From the NCBI RefSeq assembly GCF_013002705.1, contig NZ_JABEND010000004.1, positions 186,001-250,000 of the forward strand: a stretch of 64,000 nt of DNA, in the 5' to 3' direction. The translations under genes and the position numbers were made by a program. Shown here in pieces: positions 33,784-44,597 of this stretch. The DNA comes from Nakamurella aerolata. Lineage in GTDB: Bacteria; Actinomycetota; Actinomycetes; Mycobacteriales; Nakamurellaceae. The notes under the pieces are model-generated. The model made no database searches. It was not told the origin of the DNA and saw only the letters and a program-made list of their open reading frames with translations. Position 1 is the first letter of the stretch, and every line of letters starts with the position of its first letter.

Positions 33784-34683
33784 ATGTCGATCTATCTGAA
33801 CAAAGACTCCAAGATCATCGTCCAGGGCATCACCGGCGGCATGGGCGCCAAGCACACCGCACTGATGATGGAATCGGGCTCCAACATTGTCGGCGGGGTC
33901 AACGCCCGCAAGGCCGGCACCACCGTCACCCACAAGAACGCCGAAGGGCAGGACGTCGAGCTGCCGGTGTTCGGCACCGTCGCCGAGGCGATCGAGAAGA
34001 CCGGCGCAGACACCTCGGTGGTGTTCGTGCCGCCGGCCTTCGCCAAGGACGCGGTGGTCGAGGCCATCGATGCCGGCATCGAGCTGCTGGTGGTGATCAC
34101 CGAGGGCATCCCGGTGCAGGACTCCGCGTGGTTCTGGCAGTACTGTCAGGACAAGGGCAGCAAGACCAGAATCATCGGCCCGAACTGCCCCGGCATCATC
34201 ACCCCCGGCGAGTCGCTGGCCGGGATCACCCCGCACACCATCACCGGCAAGGGCCCGGTCGGGCTGGTCTCCAAGTCCGGCACCCTGACCTACCAGATGA
34301 TGTACGAGCTGCGGGATCTCGGGTTCTCCACGGCCATCGGCATCGGCGGTGACCCGGTGATCGGCACCACCCACATCGACGCGCTCAAGGCCTTCCAGGA
34401 CGACCCGGAGACCAAGGCGATCGTGATGATCGGCGAGATCGGTGGCGACGCCGAAGAGCGTGCCGCCGCGTTCATCTCCGAGAACGTGACCAAGCCGGTT
34501 GTCGGTTACGTCGCCGGTTTCACCGCGCCGGAGGGCAAGACCATGGGCCACGCCGGCGCCATCGTGTCCGGCAGCGCCGGCACCGCGCAGGCCAAGAAGG
34601 AAGCCCTCGAAGCGGCCGGCGTCAAGGTCGGCAAGACCCCGTCGGAGACCGCGCAGCTGCTCCGCGCGGTACTGCCCAGCTGA
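33784..34683 (+). CDS. sucD: Succinyl-CoA synthetase alpha subunit
   Basis: 299 residues. The N-terminal CoA-binding Rossmann domain reads [18 protein letters not shown]; the ligase half has [12 protein letters not shown] and [20 protein letters not shown]. The active-site phospho-His lies in [13 protein letters not shown] (about residue 250). It forms the heterodimer or heterotetramer with SucC. An intrinsic terminator follows 16 bases after the stop, so sucCD is a complete transcription unit. Confidence 0.97.
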   Translation: MSIYLNKDSKIIVQGITGGMGAKHTALMMESGSNIVGGVNARKAGTTVTHKNAEGQDVELPVFGTVAEAIEKTGADTSVVFVPPAFAKDAVVEAIDAGIELLVVITEGIPVQDSAWFWQYCQDKGSKTRIIGPNCPGIITPGESLAGITPHTITGKGPVGLVSKSGTLTYQMMYELRDLGFSTAIGIGGDPVIGTTHIDALKAFQDDPETKAIVMIGEIGGDAEERAAAFISENVTKPVVGYVAGFTAPEGKTMGHAGAIVSGSAGTAQAKKEALEAAGVKVGKTPSETAQLLRAVLPS

Positions 34684-34699
34684 GCTGCCACCGTCCGTC

Positions 34700-34738
34700 C
34701 GAACCGGCCCAGCCACTTGCCGTGGCGGGGCCGGTTCG
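34700..34738 (+). terminator. Intrinsic terminator of sucCD
   Basis: CGAACCGGCC (34700-34709) pairs perfectly with GGCCGGTTCG (34729-34738), with an inner CCAC/GTGG stem. It is followed by TTCGTCTTCGCTCGTTTT, a T-rich tail. The remaining DNA to 34984 holds no gene; TAAGTT at 34806 is a possible -10 for the DUF5336 gene. Confidence 0.8.
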
Positions 34739-34870
34739 TTCGTCTTCGCTCGTTTTCGGTCCGACCGCGCCGCGGCGACTTCCCACGTCGGCACACCCGA
34801 CGCGGTAAGTTACTGGCGGCACACCATGTCCGAGAACTCGGCCCGTCACGGCCGTGACACTGGGCGGTGA

Positions 34871-36385
<1,515 letters not shown>

Positions 36386-36586
36386 GCTGAGCAGTTCCTC
36401 CCGAGCATCTTCCTGAGCACGGCCATCGGGCGGTGCGTCGCAGCGGCGGCGCACCGCCCGTTGGCATCAGGGCCATGCGTTGACCGGTGTGGCAGGTCCG
36501 TGTGGGAACATGTGCAGGCGATATGGACTGGGCTCGGTGCGGCGCGTCACCGTCACGGTGCGGCGCCGCTCGTGTGAGCTAGGCGG

Positions 36587-38185
36587 GTGTCGATCACCAG
36601 CCGTCAGCTCCGCGGTACCGGGCGCGACCGTTCGCCGGCGATCGCACTCACCGTCGGTGATCAACCGGCAGCCACCACCTTGCCGTTGGCGATCGGGTTC
36701 GGGCTGCTCAGGGCGCTGGCAGCGACCGCAGCCGGGTTGATCCTGGCCTGCGGCGTCGGGGTGCTGATCTGGGCGGTGACGCCGGGCAGTCCGGACGCCG
36801 GTGCGTTGGTGCGCGGGGCCATTGCGGCGTTCGGGGCCGCCAACTTCTTGCCGCCGTCCATCGATGGGATCCGGGTCACCGCGACGCCGCTGTTGCTGTC
36901 GGCGGTCTGCTTCGGTGCGGTGGCGTCCGCCGGGAACCTGCGGTTCGGGCGGCGCGCGCCGCTGCCGGGAATGCCGGCCCAGCTGCTGGTGGCGGTGCTC
37001 ACCGGCGTGGCCTATGGGGCGTTCACGTCGGCGGCGGTGGCGGCGCTGGCCCCGCCGGGAGCGGCGGCGGAGCGGGTGGAGCGTCCCATCGCTTTCGGCG
37101 TGGTCGCAGCGGTCGCGGGTTTGACGTTGCGCGGCAAGGAGTTCCCCCGCGCGTTCCGGTCGTGGGCGCCGCCGTGGCTGCGTGGGGGGTTGCGGGCCGG
37201 CGCGGCCGCCAGCGCCTTGATCGCCGCTGGCGGGGCCATCACGTTGACGGCGGGTTTGGTGCGATCCTTCGGCACCGCAACAGATCTGGCCAGCACCGCC
37301 CCTGGATTCGGCGACGGTGTCGGCATGCTGCTGCTTGGCCTCGCCTACCTGCCCAACGCGCTGGTGGCCGGCATCGGGTACAGCTCAGGGGTCGGCTTCC
37401 TGGTGGGCGGCGGCAGCTATTCGCCGCTCGGCAGCGCGGGCGCCGAGTTGCCGGGGCTGCCGCTGCTGGCTGCGGTGCCGACCAATGCCGGCGTGTCATG
37501 GCTGGGGTTGTTGTCGACGTTGTTCCCGTTGGCCGCCGGGTTGTTGGCCGGCTGGCTGCTGACCAGGACGACGCGATCGATGACCGGTCGGCTGCTCGGT
37601 GCCGCGGTGGCGGCGGTGGTGGTCGCCGCCGTGTGCGCGCTGCTGGCCGGGGTCGCCGGCGGCGGCATCGAAGGTAGCTCGTGGGCGCGGCTCACCGTGC
37701 CGTGGTGGAGCGGCCTGCTGCTCGGCGGCGTGGTCGGGGTGCTCGCTGCCGCCGTCGGCGGCGTTGGGGTGCTCACCGGCCGGGTCGGTGCGGCCGGCGG
37801 TTCCGGCAGCTCGGCAGCGGCAAGCCATCTGACCGAGCCGATCGCCGTGGTGGCGGACGAACCCGCTGGGGGCGGCGACGCGCCAGCCGCCGAGCCCGCT
37901 GAATCCGTTGAGCCCGCTGAATCCGCTGAATCCGCAGAGCGGGTTGATGCGGACGAGCCCGCTGAGCTCGCTGCTGACATCGAGCCCGCGGACGTCGAGT
38001 CCGCAGCAGCCGCCGAGCGCCCTGAGCCCGCTGAATTCGCTGAGGGCGCCGAAGGTCCGGGCGTCCCGGACGACACCGTCGCCGGTGCAGACGCGAAAGA
38101 CGGGGGAGACCCCGCTGTCGCCGAAGATGGGGACGCCGCAGGCGGGGGGGGACGCCACAGACGGGGGAGACGCCGCAACCGCTGA
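36587..38185 (+). CDS. DUF6350 / PerM-like membrane protein
   Basis: 532 residues from GTG 36587. About ten hydrophobic segments cover residues ~25-405, among them LGFGL-type helices such as LRALAATAAGLILACGVGVL and GVGMLLLGLAYLPNALVAGI. The YLPNALVAGIGYSSGVGFLVGG stretch is typical of DUF6350. The mycobacterial member Rv0955 (PerM) supports cell division and lies, as here, between the 34-kDa antigen gene and purN. The C-terminus is an acidic Pro/Ala/Glu tail. The frame ends abnormally: after a G8 tract (38144-38151) it reads ten mostly basic residues and stops, while the acidic pattern continues one base out of phase to 38417. A true protein with ~75 more residues is likely. Confidence 0.85.
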   Translation: MSITSRQLRGTGRDRSPAIALTVGDQPAATTLPLAIGFGLLRALAATAAGLILACGVGVLIWAVTPGSPDAGALVRGAIAAFGAANFLPPSIDGIRVTATPLLLSAVCFGAVASAGNLRFGRRAPLPGMPAQLLVAVLTGVAYGAFTSAAVAALAPPGAAAERVERPIAFGVVAAVAGLTLRGKEFPRAFRSWAPPWLRGGLRAGAAASALIAAGGAITLTAGLVRSFGTATDLASTAPGFGDGVGMLLLGLAYLPNALVAGIGYSSGVGFLVGGGSYSPLGSAGAELPGLPLLAAVPTNAGVSWLGLLSTLFPLAAGLLAGWLLTRTTRSMTGRLLGAAVAAVVVAAVCALLAGVAGGGIEGSSWARLTVPWWSGLLLGGVVGVLAAAVGGVGVLTGRVGAAGGSGSSAAASHLTEPIAVVADEPAGGGDAPAAEPAESVEPAESAESAERVDADEPAELAADIEPADVESAAAAERPEPAEFAEGAEGPGVPDDTVAGADAKDGGDPAVAEDGDAAGGGGRHRRGRRRNR

Positions 38186-38417
38186 AGACACTGAAGCCTC
38201 CGAGGACGCCGCAACCGCTGAAGACGCTGAAGACGCTGAAGACGCTGAAGACGCCGAAGACGCCGAAGACGCTGAAGACGCCGAAGACGCCGAAGACGCC
38301 GAAGACGCCGAAGAGCCCGCCAGCGACGACGTCACGGTCGGCCCCGACAGCGCCGATCAACTCGACGAGCGACGCACACCGGACCCGACCGACGGCGGCC
38401 GGCACCCCGCTCACTAG
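38144..38417 (+). other. Out-of-frame continuation of the PerM-like acidic tail
   Basis: If one G of the G8 run at 38144-38151 is dropped, the upstream frame continues as GGGDATDGGDAATAEDTEAS, then (AED)n, and ends at the stop at 38417. Composition (Asp, Glu, Ala, Thr) matches the acidic tail before the run, whereas the annotated frame turns to RHRRGRRRNR. It has no start or ribosome site of its own. Possible causes are an assembly error in a homopolymer, phase variation, or ribosomal slippage. Confidence 0.65.
38220..38314 (+). repeat. 9-bp minisatellite (GAAGACGCY), about ten copies
   Basis: Near-perfect GAAGACGC(T/C) units encode Ala-Glu-Asp repeats in the out-of-frame tail. Unit length preserves frame. 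Confidence 0.85.
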
Positions 38418-38502
38418 GCTGAACCCGCCCCGCCCCGGCTGCCCGCCGGCGCCGGCGCTCAGCCGAGATGGTTCGCCCGACACAGGAGAAGGTCAACCCA
38501 CC

Positions 38503-39165
38503 GTGCCCGTCAGCGACAGCGCCGCAGCGGCCGGTGGTGAACCCCTCGGCGGCGGCGCAGGGCGCAAACGCCTGGTGGTGTTGATCTCCGGTGGCGGGTC
38601 CAATCTTGCTGCGCTGCTGCAGGCTTGCGCCGATCCGGATTATGGGGCCGCCGTGGTGGCGGTCGGTGCCGATCGGCCGTCGGCCGGCGGCCTGCGGCTG
38701 GCAGCCGACGCCGGCATCCCGACCTTTGTGCACCGGGTTCGCGACTATCCCGAGCGCACCGACTGGGACGCTGCGCTTACCGACACCATCGCCGGGTACC
38801 GGCCGGATCTGGTGGTGTCCGCGGGTTTCCTCAAGTTGGTGGGGGAGCGGTTTCTGCACCAGTTCGGTGATCGCTACCTGAACACGCACAACTCGTTGCT
38901 GCCGGCGTTCCCCGGCATTCACGGGCCGGCGGATGCGCTGGCTTACGGCGTCAAAGTGGCTGGGGCGACGCTGTTCTTCGTTGACAGCGGCGTCGACTCC
39001 GGCCCGATCATCGCGCAGGTCGGGGTGGACGTGCACGACGATGACGACGTCGACACCCTCACCGAACGCATCAAAGTGGCCGAACGCGCGCAACTGGTGG
39101 AGTACGTGGGCCGGATGGCCCGCGGCGGCTGGACCATCACTGGCAGAAAGGTAATCGTCCCGTGA
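38503..39165 (+). CDS. purN: Phosphoribosylglycinamide formyltransferase
   Basis: 220 residues from GTG 38503. It transfers a formyl group from 10-formyl-THF to GAR, step 3 of purine synthesis. After a ~20-residue Ala/Gly leader the enzyme begins [20 protein letters not shown]. It shows [17 protein letters not shown] with the catalytic Asn/His pair and [13 protein letters not shown] holding the catalytic Asp. CACAGGAGAAGG precedes the GTG closely. The stop overlaps the purH GTG by four bases. Confidence 0.96.
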   Translation: MPVSDSAAAAGGEPLGGGAGRKRLVVLISGGGSNLAALLQACADPDYGAAVVAVGADRPSAGGLRLAADAGIPTFVHRVRDYPERTDWDAALTDTIAGYRPDLVVSAGFLKLVGERFLHQFGDRYLNTHNSLLPAFPGIHGPADALAYGVKVAGATLFFVDSGVDSGPIIAQVGVDVHDDDDVDTLTERIKVAERAQLVEYVGRMARGGWTITGRKVIVP

Positions 39166-40865
39166 CGACATCGACTTCCGTGAGCTCCGAGCGTGACCGT
39201 CAGCCCGACGGCCGCCGGCCGATCCGCCGCGCGCTGGTGTCGGTGTACGACAAGACCGGCCTGGCCGAACTGGCGGCGGCCCTGCAGGCTGCCGGTGTCG
39301 AGATAGTTTCCACCGGCTCCACCGCGCAGCAGATCGCCGACACCGGCGCTCCGGTGACGCCCGTCGGGCAGGTCACCGGATTCCCGGAGATGCTGGACGG
39401 CAGGGTGAAAACGTTGCACCCCAAGGTGCATGCCGGATTGCTGGCCGACCTGCGGCTGCCCGAGCATGCCGCGGCGCTGGACGCCGCCGGCATCGCAGGC
39501 TTCGACCTGCTGGTCTCCAACCTCTACCCGTTCCGGGAGACGGTAGCCTCCGGCGCCGGCCCTGACGAGGTGGTCGAACAGATCGACATCGGCGGACCGG
39601 CGATGGTGCGGGCGGCGGCCAAGAACCACCCGACCGTCGCGGTGGTGACCTCCCCAGCGGATTATCCGCAATTGATCGCGACGCTGGAGGCTGGCGGCTT
39701 CACCCTGGACGAGCGCAAAACCCTTGCCGCCAAGGCCTTCTCGCACACCGCCAGCTACGACGTCGCGGTCGCCTCATGGATGAACACGGTGCTGGCGCCC
39801 GAACCGGCGGCGGCGTCGGCGACGCAGGCGGCGGCCGACAGCGCCGAAAGTGACACGCCGGACGATGCCGGCCGGCAGCGCCCCGCCTTCACCTTCCCCC
39901 GGTGGACCGGGGCCACCTGGGAGCGGGCGCAGTCGTTGCGGTACGGCGAGAATCCGCACCAACAGGCTGCGCTGTACCGGCATTGGCGCCCAGGGCTGGC
40001 CACCGCCGAGCTGTTGCACGGCAAAGAGATGAGCTACAACAACTACGTCGACATCGATGCCGCCTGGCGGTTGGCGACCGACTTCGACGACCCGGCCGTC
40101 GCGATCATGAAGCATGCCAACCCGTGCGGCATCGCTATCGTCCCGGGTGGAGATCCGGCCAGCATCGTCGAGGCCCACCACAAAGCCCTTGCCTCCGACC
40201 CGGTTTCGGCGTTCGGCGGCGTGATCGCCGTGAACCGCACGGTGACCGGCGCGCTGGCCGAGCAGATCGCCGATGTGTTCACCGAGGTGCTGGCCGCCCC
40301 CGATTTCGACGAGGATGCACTGGCCGTGCTGACCGGCGCCGCCAAGGGCTGGCGGCAGAACCTGCGACTGCTGCGGATGCCGGCGGACGCCACACCCGAT
40401 CCGTGGGAGTTCCGGGCGATCTCCGGCGGCATCCTCGCGCAGACCAGGGACAACGTCGACGCCCCCGGCGACGACCCGGCCGGTTGGAGCCTGGTCAGCG
40501 GCGAACCGGTGGACGCCGCCACCCTGGACGATCTGGCCTTCGCCTGGCGGGCCTGCCGCAGCGTGAAGTCCAACGCGATCCTGCTCGCCAAGGACGCCGG
40601 CAGCGTCGGAATCGGTATGGGACAGGTGAATCGGGTCGACTCCTGCCGGCTCGCGGTGGAGCGGGCCGGCGACCGGGCAGCGGGCAGTGTGGCGGCGTCG
40701 GACGCCTACTTCCCGTTCGCCGACGGGCCCCAGGTGCTGTTCGACGCCGGGGTGCGCGCGGTGGTGCAACCCGGCGGATCGGTGCGCGACAACCTGACGG
40801 TGGAAGCCGCGCAGGCGGCCGGGGTCAGCATGTACTTCACCTCCACCAGGCACTTCTTCCACTGA
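39162..40865 (+). CDS. purH: Bifunctional AICAR transformylase/IMP cyclohydrolase
   Basis: 567 residues, starting at a GTG that overlaps the purN stop. The N-terminal MGS-like cyclohydrolase domain reads [39 protein letters not shown] and [14 protein letters not shown]. The C-terminal transformylase domain has [35 protein letters not shown] and [11 protein letters not shown] (catalytic Lys-His). It completes IMP synthesis, drawing on the folate pool supplied by FolD nearby. A ~20-residue Ala-rich insert (residues ~215-240) separates the domains. Confidence 0.97.
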   Translation: MTTSTSVSSERDRQPDGRRPIRRALVSVYDKTGLAELAAALQAAGVEIVSTGSTAQQIADTGAPVTPVGQVTGFPEMLDGRVKTLHPKVHAGLLADLRLPEHAAALDAAGIAGFDLLVSNLYPFRETVASGAGPDEVVEQIDIGGPAMVRAAAKNHPTVAVVTSPADYPQLIATLEAGGFTLDERKTLAAKAFSHTASYDVAVASWMNTVLAPEPAAASATQAAADSAESDTPDDAGRQRPAFTFPRWTGATWERAQSLRYGENPHQQAALYRHWRPGLATAELLHGKEMSYNNYVDIDAAWRLATDFDDPAVAIMKHANPCGIAIVPGGDPASIVEAHHKALASDPVSAFGGVIAVNRTVTGALAEQIADVFTEVLAAPDFDEDALAVLTGAAKGWRQNLRLLRMPADATPDPWEFRAISGGILAQTRDNVDAPGDDPAGWSLVSGEPVDAATLDDLAFAWRACRSVKSNAILLAKDAGSVGIGMGQVNRVDSCRLAVERAGDRAAGSVAASDAYFPFADGPQVLFDAGVRAVVQPGGSVRDNLTVEAAQAAGVSMYFTSTRHFFH

Positions 40866-40879
40866 GTTCCACCGAGACG

Positions 40880-40954
40880 ATGACCAGCATGTCGAGGCCG
40901 AGCATGTCCAGGCGCAACATGTCGAAGCCCAACATGTCGGGCCAGGTGCGGTAG
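40880..40954 (+). CDS. Possible 24-residue repeat peptide between purH and the pentapeptide gene
   Basis: ATG at 40880 opens a 25-codon frame, M-T-S then repeats of the type (S/N)MS(R/K)(P/R), ending GQVR and TAG at 40952. The four AxCATGTC(G/C) repeats are about 15 bases apart. The stop abuts the following ATG exactly. No good ribosome site is visible, so this may be only a repeat-bearing spacer, or a leader that couples translation to the next gene. Confidence 0.3.
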   Translation: MTSMSRPSMSRRNMSKPNMSGQVR

Positions 40955-41572
40955 ATGCGGCTCACCGAAAGTTCCTACACCGACGAAGATTTCGTCGAGG
41001 TCGACCTGCGAGACGCCAGCATCGACGGCGTCACCTTCGTCCGCTGCGACTTCTCCGGTGCCACGCTGGCCGGTGCCCTCACCCGCAGGGCATCGTTCAC
41101 CGAGTGCACGTTCGTCTCGGCCGAGCTGTACGACTGCCGGCATACCGGCAGCAGTTTCGTCGGATGCACCTTCGACCGGAGCTCGTGGCGGGGCAGCACG
41201 CTCACCGATTGCCGGCTGACCGGAAGCACCTTCACCGACTGCCCGCTGATCCCGCTGACCATCACCGACACCGACCTGTCGCTGGTGAGCCTTGGCGGCG
41301 CGACGCTGAAAGACACTGACCTGGCGGGGATCCGGCTGCAGGAGGCCAACCTCACCGGCGCCAACCTGGCCGGCTGCAACCTGGCCGGCGCCGACCTGTC
41401 CGGAGCCAGGACCGGCGGCACCGATCTGCGCGGGGCCGATCTGCGCGGCGCCCGCTGCGACGCCTCGCTGTGGGTCGGCGCCCGGCTGGAAGGCGCCCGC
41501 ATCGACGTCGACCAGGCGCTGCTGTTCGCCGCCGCCCACGGTCTGCAGCTCGCCGAACCCGCCACCGCCTGA
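40955..41572 (+). CDS. Pentapeptide-repeat protein
   Basis: 205 residues with A(D/N)LxG-type pentapeptide repeats forming a right-handed beta-helix: FSGATLAGALTRRASFTEC near the N-terminus, a Cys-rich half with F/C-T-F-x-x-C coils, and ANLTGANLAGCNLAGADLSG in the C-terminal half. Pentapeptide proteins such as MfpA and Qnr mimic DNA and bind gyrase, but many others have no known partner. There is no signal peptide, so it is cytoplasmic. The Cys/Thr-rich coils resemble the McbG/Qnr half more than cyanobacterial lumenal forms. Probably co-transcribed with purN-purH. Confidence 0.88.
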   Translation: MRLTESSYTDEDFVEVDLRDASIDGVTFVRCDFSGATLAGALTRRASFTECTFVSAELYDCRHTGSSFVGCTFDRSSWRGSTLTDCRLTGSTFTDCPLIPLTITDTDLSLVSLGGATLKDTDLAGIRLQEANLTGANLAGCNLAGADLSGARTGGTDLRGADLRGARCDASLWVGARLEGARIDVDQALLFAAAHGLQLAEPATA

Positions 41573-41598
41573 CGTCTCCGGTGTTACTTTGCTGAACC

Positions 41599-42459
41599 AT
41601 GCAGATGGCGCCGACTCCGGCCGGGCCCAACCCCGGAGCGTCCCCGCTGCCGGTGCCGCCGCTGGCCCGGACAGCGCTAGCCGATCGGCTGGTGCACCCC
41701 TACCGGATGAGCCCGTGGTGCGCCGGCACCATGTTCGCCGTCGCGCTGCCGCTGCTGACCATGCTGAACGCGGTGGCGATTCCGTTGCTGGCGAAGCTGT
41801 TCAACGCTGCGGGTGACCCACCCGGCCCCGAGCTGACGACCGACGAGGCCGACACGCTCTCCGGCATCGTCCTGCTGGCCGGCGCGCCGGCGGTGTACCT
41901 GGCGGTGGCCGCGGCGATCAACGCATGGCGGTTCGGGCGGCTGCGACGCCGGCTGCGGCAGCATTACCAGCAGCTGCTGGCCCGCCCCGATCTGCTGCGC
42001 GATCCGGCGCTGCGCCCGGCCGTCGCTGCCATGGTGACCAGCGATGCGGAGGTGTACCGACAGGACCGGCGGCGGCACGTGCTGCGGAAGGTCGGTGCGG
42101 TGTTCGGCGGGTTGCTTGAACTGCTGTCGCTGTTCGCTCCCGGTGGCGGAGGGGGCGGCGGTGGCGCCGCCGTCACCGGAGTGCGATCCGGTCAGTTCGG
42201 CTACAAGCTCTGCTGGGGCCTCGCCGCGCTGCTGGCCGTCACCGTCCCGTTCCTTGTGCTGCATCCCGGCGACCGCGGCTATCTGCTGGCGTGTCTGACT
42301 GTTGCTGCGGTGCAAGCACTCTGGTGGGTCCCGGCGCTGTGGCGCTCGCGTGCGCTGCGGTCCGTGGACGAGGTGTGGAAGCGGTCGCTGACCGAAGTGT
42401 GCGCGATCGCCGGGTTGCCCGTTCCGGCCGGCCCGTCCGAGCGCAACTTTCGGCGATAG
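41599..42459 (+). CDS. Membrane protein of unknown function
   Basis: 286 residues with four predicted helices: a pair around AGTMFAVALPLLTMLNAVAI and GIVLLLAGAPAVYLAVAAAI, and a second pair around CWGLAALLAVTVPFLVLHP and YLLACLTVAAVQALWWVPAL. Between them is a ~100-residue cytoplasmic segment rich in Arg, ending in a run of eight Gly. The N-terminus is Pro-rich. No known domain is recognised. It starts 26 bases after the pentapeptide gene. Confidence 0.68.
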   Translation: MQMAPTPAGPNPGASPLPVPPLARTALADRLVHPYRMSPWCAGTMFAVALPLLTMLNAVAIPLLAKLFNAAGDPPGPELTTDEADTLSGIVLLAGAPAVYLAVAAAINAWRFGRLRRRLRQHYQQLLARPDLLRDPALRPAVAAMVTSDAEVYRQDRRRHVLRKVGAVFGGLLELLSLFAPGGGGGGGGAAVTGVRSGQFGYKLCWGLAALLAVTVPFLVLHPGDRGYLLACLTVAAVQALWWVPALWRSRALRSVDEVWKRSLTEVCAIAGLPVPAGPSERNFRR

Positions 42460-42498
42460 CGGTAGAGCCCGCCGGGCATCGGTGGCAAGATCGCCAGC

Positions 42499-43359
42499 GT
42501 GACAGAGAACCCGTCAGCAGACAGCGCCGCACCGCCGGCACAGCGCCCGGCCCGGGTCGGTGTGCAGATTCAGCCACAACACGCCAGCTACGACCAGATT
42601 CGCCGCGCCGCGGGCGAATTGGACCAGCTCGGCGTCGATGTGCTGTTCAACTGGGACCACTTCTATCCGCTCTCGGGCGACCCGGACGGGCAGCATTTCG
42701 AGTGCTGGACCATGCTGGCCGCCTGGGCCGAATCCACCTCGCGGGCCGAACTCGGCGCGCTGGTCACCTGCAACAGCTACCGCAACCCTAATCTGTTGGC
42801 CGACATGGCCCGCACCGTCGACCACATCTCGGATGGCCGGCTGATCTTCGGTATCGGTTCCGGCTGGTTCGAAAAGGACTACGACGCTTACGGTTACGAC
42901 TTCGGTACCGCCGGCGGTCGGCTCGATGCGCTGGCCCGCGACCTGCCCATCATCGAGAACCGTTGGGAGCAGCTGAATCCGCCGCCCACCAGGAAGATCC
43001 CGGTGCTGATCGGCGGCGGCGGTGAGAAGAAGACGCTGCGCATCGTCGCCCAGTACGCGGACATCTGGCACAGTTTCGGCGATCCCGAGGTGATCACTCG
43101 CAAGCACGGCGTGCTGCGGCAATGGTGCGAGCAGGTGGGCCGAAATCCCGACGAGATCGAGCTGTCCGCCGGTGTGGCCTTCACCCCTGGGCGGCAACCG
43201 GAGCAGGCCGACGACTTCAGCAGCAACGCCCAGCAGCTGTACGACGTCGGGGTGCGGCTGCTCACCACCGGCATCGAGGCCAACGACGGGGCCTGGCCGG
43301 AGGGGCTGGCCAAGGTGCGCTCGCTGCTGGCCTGGCGGGACCAGGTGAACGCCGGCTGA
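42499..43359 (+). CDS. LLM-class F420-dependent oxidoreductase
   Basis: 286 residues from GTG 42499. Luciferase-like TIM barrel: VGVQIQPQHASYDQIRRAAG, LGVDVLFNWDHFYPLSGDPD, LGALVTCNSYRNPNLLADMA, DGRLIFGIGSGWFEKDYDAY and KIPVLIGGGGEKKTLRIVAQ. These match the F420-linked LLM subfamily to which mycobacterial Rv0953c, located between sucD and the 34-kDa antigen gene, belongs. Here the gene has moved to the other side of purH. It would transfer hydride between F420 and an unknown substrate. It implies the organism makes F420. Confidence 0.88.
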   Translation: MTENPSADSAAPPAQRPARVGVQIQPQHASYDQIRRAAGELDQLGVDVLFNWDHFYPLSGDPDGQHFECWTMLAAWAESTSRAELGALVTCNSYRNPNLLADMARTVDHISDGRLIFGIGSGWFEKDYDAYGYDFGTAGGRLDALARDLPIIENRWEQLNPPPTRKIPVLIGGGGEKKTLRIVAQYADIWHSFGDPEVITRKHGVLRQWCEQVGRNPDEIELSAGVAFTPGRQPEQADDFSSNAQQLYDVGVRLLTTGIEANDGAWPEGLAKVRSLLAWRDQVNAG

Positions 43360-43437
43360 TCCCGCCGGCGCCGCGGCGCACCGGGGCCGCGCCCGGGTGG
43401 TCCGGCCACCGGGCGCCCGGGTGAAACAATCGGTGGC

Positions 43438-44313
43438 ATGACGGCGACCATCCTGGACGGCAAGGCCACCCTCGCGACCGTGAAGGCGGAGCTCGCACAG
43501 CGGGTGGCGCGGCTGCGGGAGCGGGGTGTGGTGCCCGGCCTCGGCACCGTGCTGGTCGGCGACGACCCGGGCAGCCGGGTCTATGTGGCGCTGAAGCACG
43601 CCGACTGCGCCGAGATCGGCATCACCTCGATCGAGCGGGAGCTGCCGGCGGACAGCAGCCTCGACCAGGTGCTGACCGTCGTCGACGATCTCAACGTCGA
43701 CCCGGCCTGTACCGCCTTCCTGGTGCAGCAACCCACCGGGCTCGACGAGTTCGCCATCCTGTCCAGGGTTGACCCGGCCAAAGACGTCGACGGTCTGCAT
43801 CCGTTCAACCTCGGCGCGCTGGTGCTTGGCGAGCCGGCTCCCGAGCCGTGCACCCCGGCCGGCGTCATCGAACTGCTCCGCCGCTACGACGTGCCGATCG
43901 CCGGGGCCGATGCGGTGATCGTGGGCCGCGGTACCACGGTGGGACGGCCGCTCGGCCTGCTGCTGTCCCGGCGTAGCGAGAACGCCACGGTGACGTTGTG
44001 CCACACCGGGACTCGCGATCTGGCTGACAAGGTGCGGCGGGCCGACATCGTGGTCGCCGCCGCCGGTTCTCCTGGTCTGATCACCAAGGACATGATCAAG
44101 CCCGGCGCTGCCGTGCTGGACGTGGGGGTCAGCACCGCGGGGGTCACCAAGTCCGGCCGGGCTCGCATCGTCGGAGACGTCGCCAAGGACGTCGCCGAGG
44201 CTGCGGGCTACTTCGCCCCCAACCCCGGCGGCGCCGGGCCGATGACCAGGGCGATGCTGCTCAGCAATGTGGTGGCCGCCGCCGAGCGGCGGGCCGGGAT
44301 CACCGCGGAGTGA
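43438..44313 (+). CDS. folD: Methylene-THF dehydrogenase/cyclohydrolase
   Basis: 291 residues. It interconverts 5,10-methylene-THF and 10-formyl-THF, supplying PurN and PurH. Key segments are [20 protein letters not shown] (Tyr and Lys of the cyclohydrolase site), FLVQQPTG in place of the usual VQ(L/M)[13 protein letters not shown] and the NADP-binding [17 protein letters not shown]. The C-terminal [14 protein letters not shown] is intact, although PGGVGPMT is commoner. The stop overlaps the DUF3017 GTG by four bases, as in other actinobacteria. Confidence 0.96.
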   Translation: MTATILDGKATLATVKAELAQRVARLRERGVVPGLGTVLVGDDPGSRVYVALKHADCAEIGITSIERELPADSSLDQVLTVVDDLNVDPACTAFLVQQPTGLDEFAILSRVDPAKDVDGLHPFNLGALVLGEPAPEPCTPAGVIELLRRYDVPIAGADAVIVGRGTTVGRPLGLLLSRRSENATVTLCHTGTRDLADKVRRADIVVAAAGSPGLITKDMIKPGAAVLDVGVSTAGVTKSGRARIVGDVAKDVAEAAGYFAPNPGGAGPMTRAMLLSNVVAAAERRAGITAE

Positions 44314-44591
44314 GCATTCAGATGACCTCCGATTCGCAACTGCGCAGGGCCACCCCGATGCTGTCGGTGCTGGCCATCGTTGCGGTCGGACTGGTCTTCA
44401 TCTCGCTCTCGCACTGGCGGATCGGGTCGGGGCTGCTCGGCGTCGCCGCCGCCTGGGCGGCGCTGCTGCGCTTTGTGCTGCCCGACCAGAAGGCGGCGTT
44501 GTTGGTGGTGCGCAGCAAGGCTTTTGACGTCACCTTCATGCTGGCCCTGGCCGGGCTGCTGTTCGTGCTGGTGCTCTGGCGAGTGGGCTGA
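44310..44591 (+). CDS. DUF3017 membrane protein
   Basis: 93 residues from GTG 44310, overlapping folD. Three short helices ([56 protein letters not shown]) with the conserved [18 protein letters not shown] link define DUF3017, a small actinobacterial family regularly placed after folD. Function unknown. It converges with the phospholipase gene with six bases between. Confidence 0.88.
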   Translation: MSIQMTSDSQLRRATPMLSVLAIVAVGLVFISLSHWRIGSGLLGVAAAWAALLRFVLPDQKAALLVVRSKAFDVTFMLALAGLLFVLVLWRVG

Positions 44592-44597
44592 CCACCG

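Noticed and set aside
32227-34794. 855-residue minus-strand frame opposite sucCD
   Set aside because: It is the antisense shadow of two well-conserved TCA-cycle genes; its composition (His, Gly, Val, Asp) is that of reverse-complemented high-GC codons and no domain is seen.
37908-38417. Separate 169-residue gene in the PerM-like 3' region
   Set aside because: Its first half overlaps the PerM-like frame without a start signal; the second half is better explained as the frameshifted tail of that protein.
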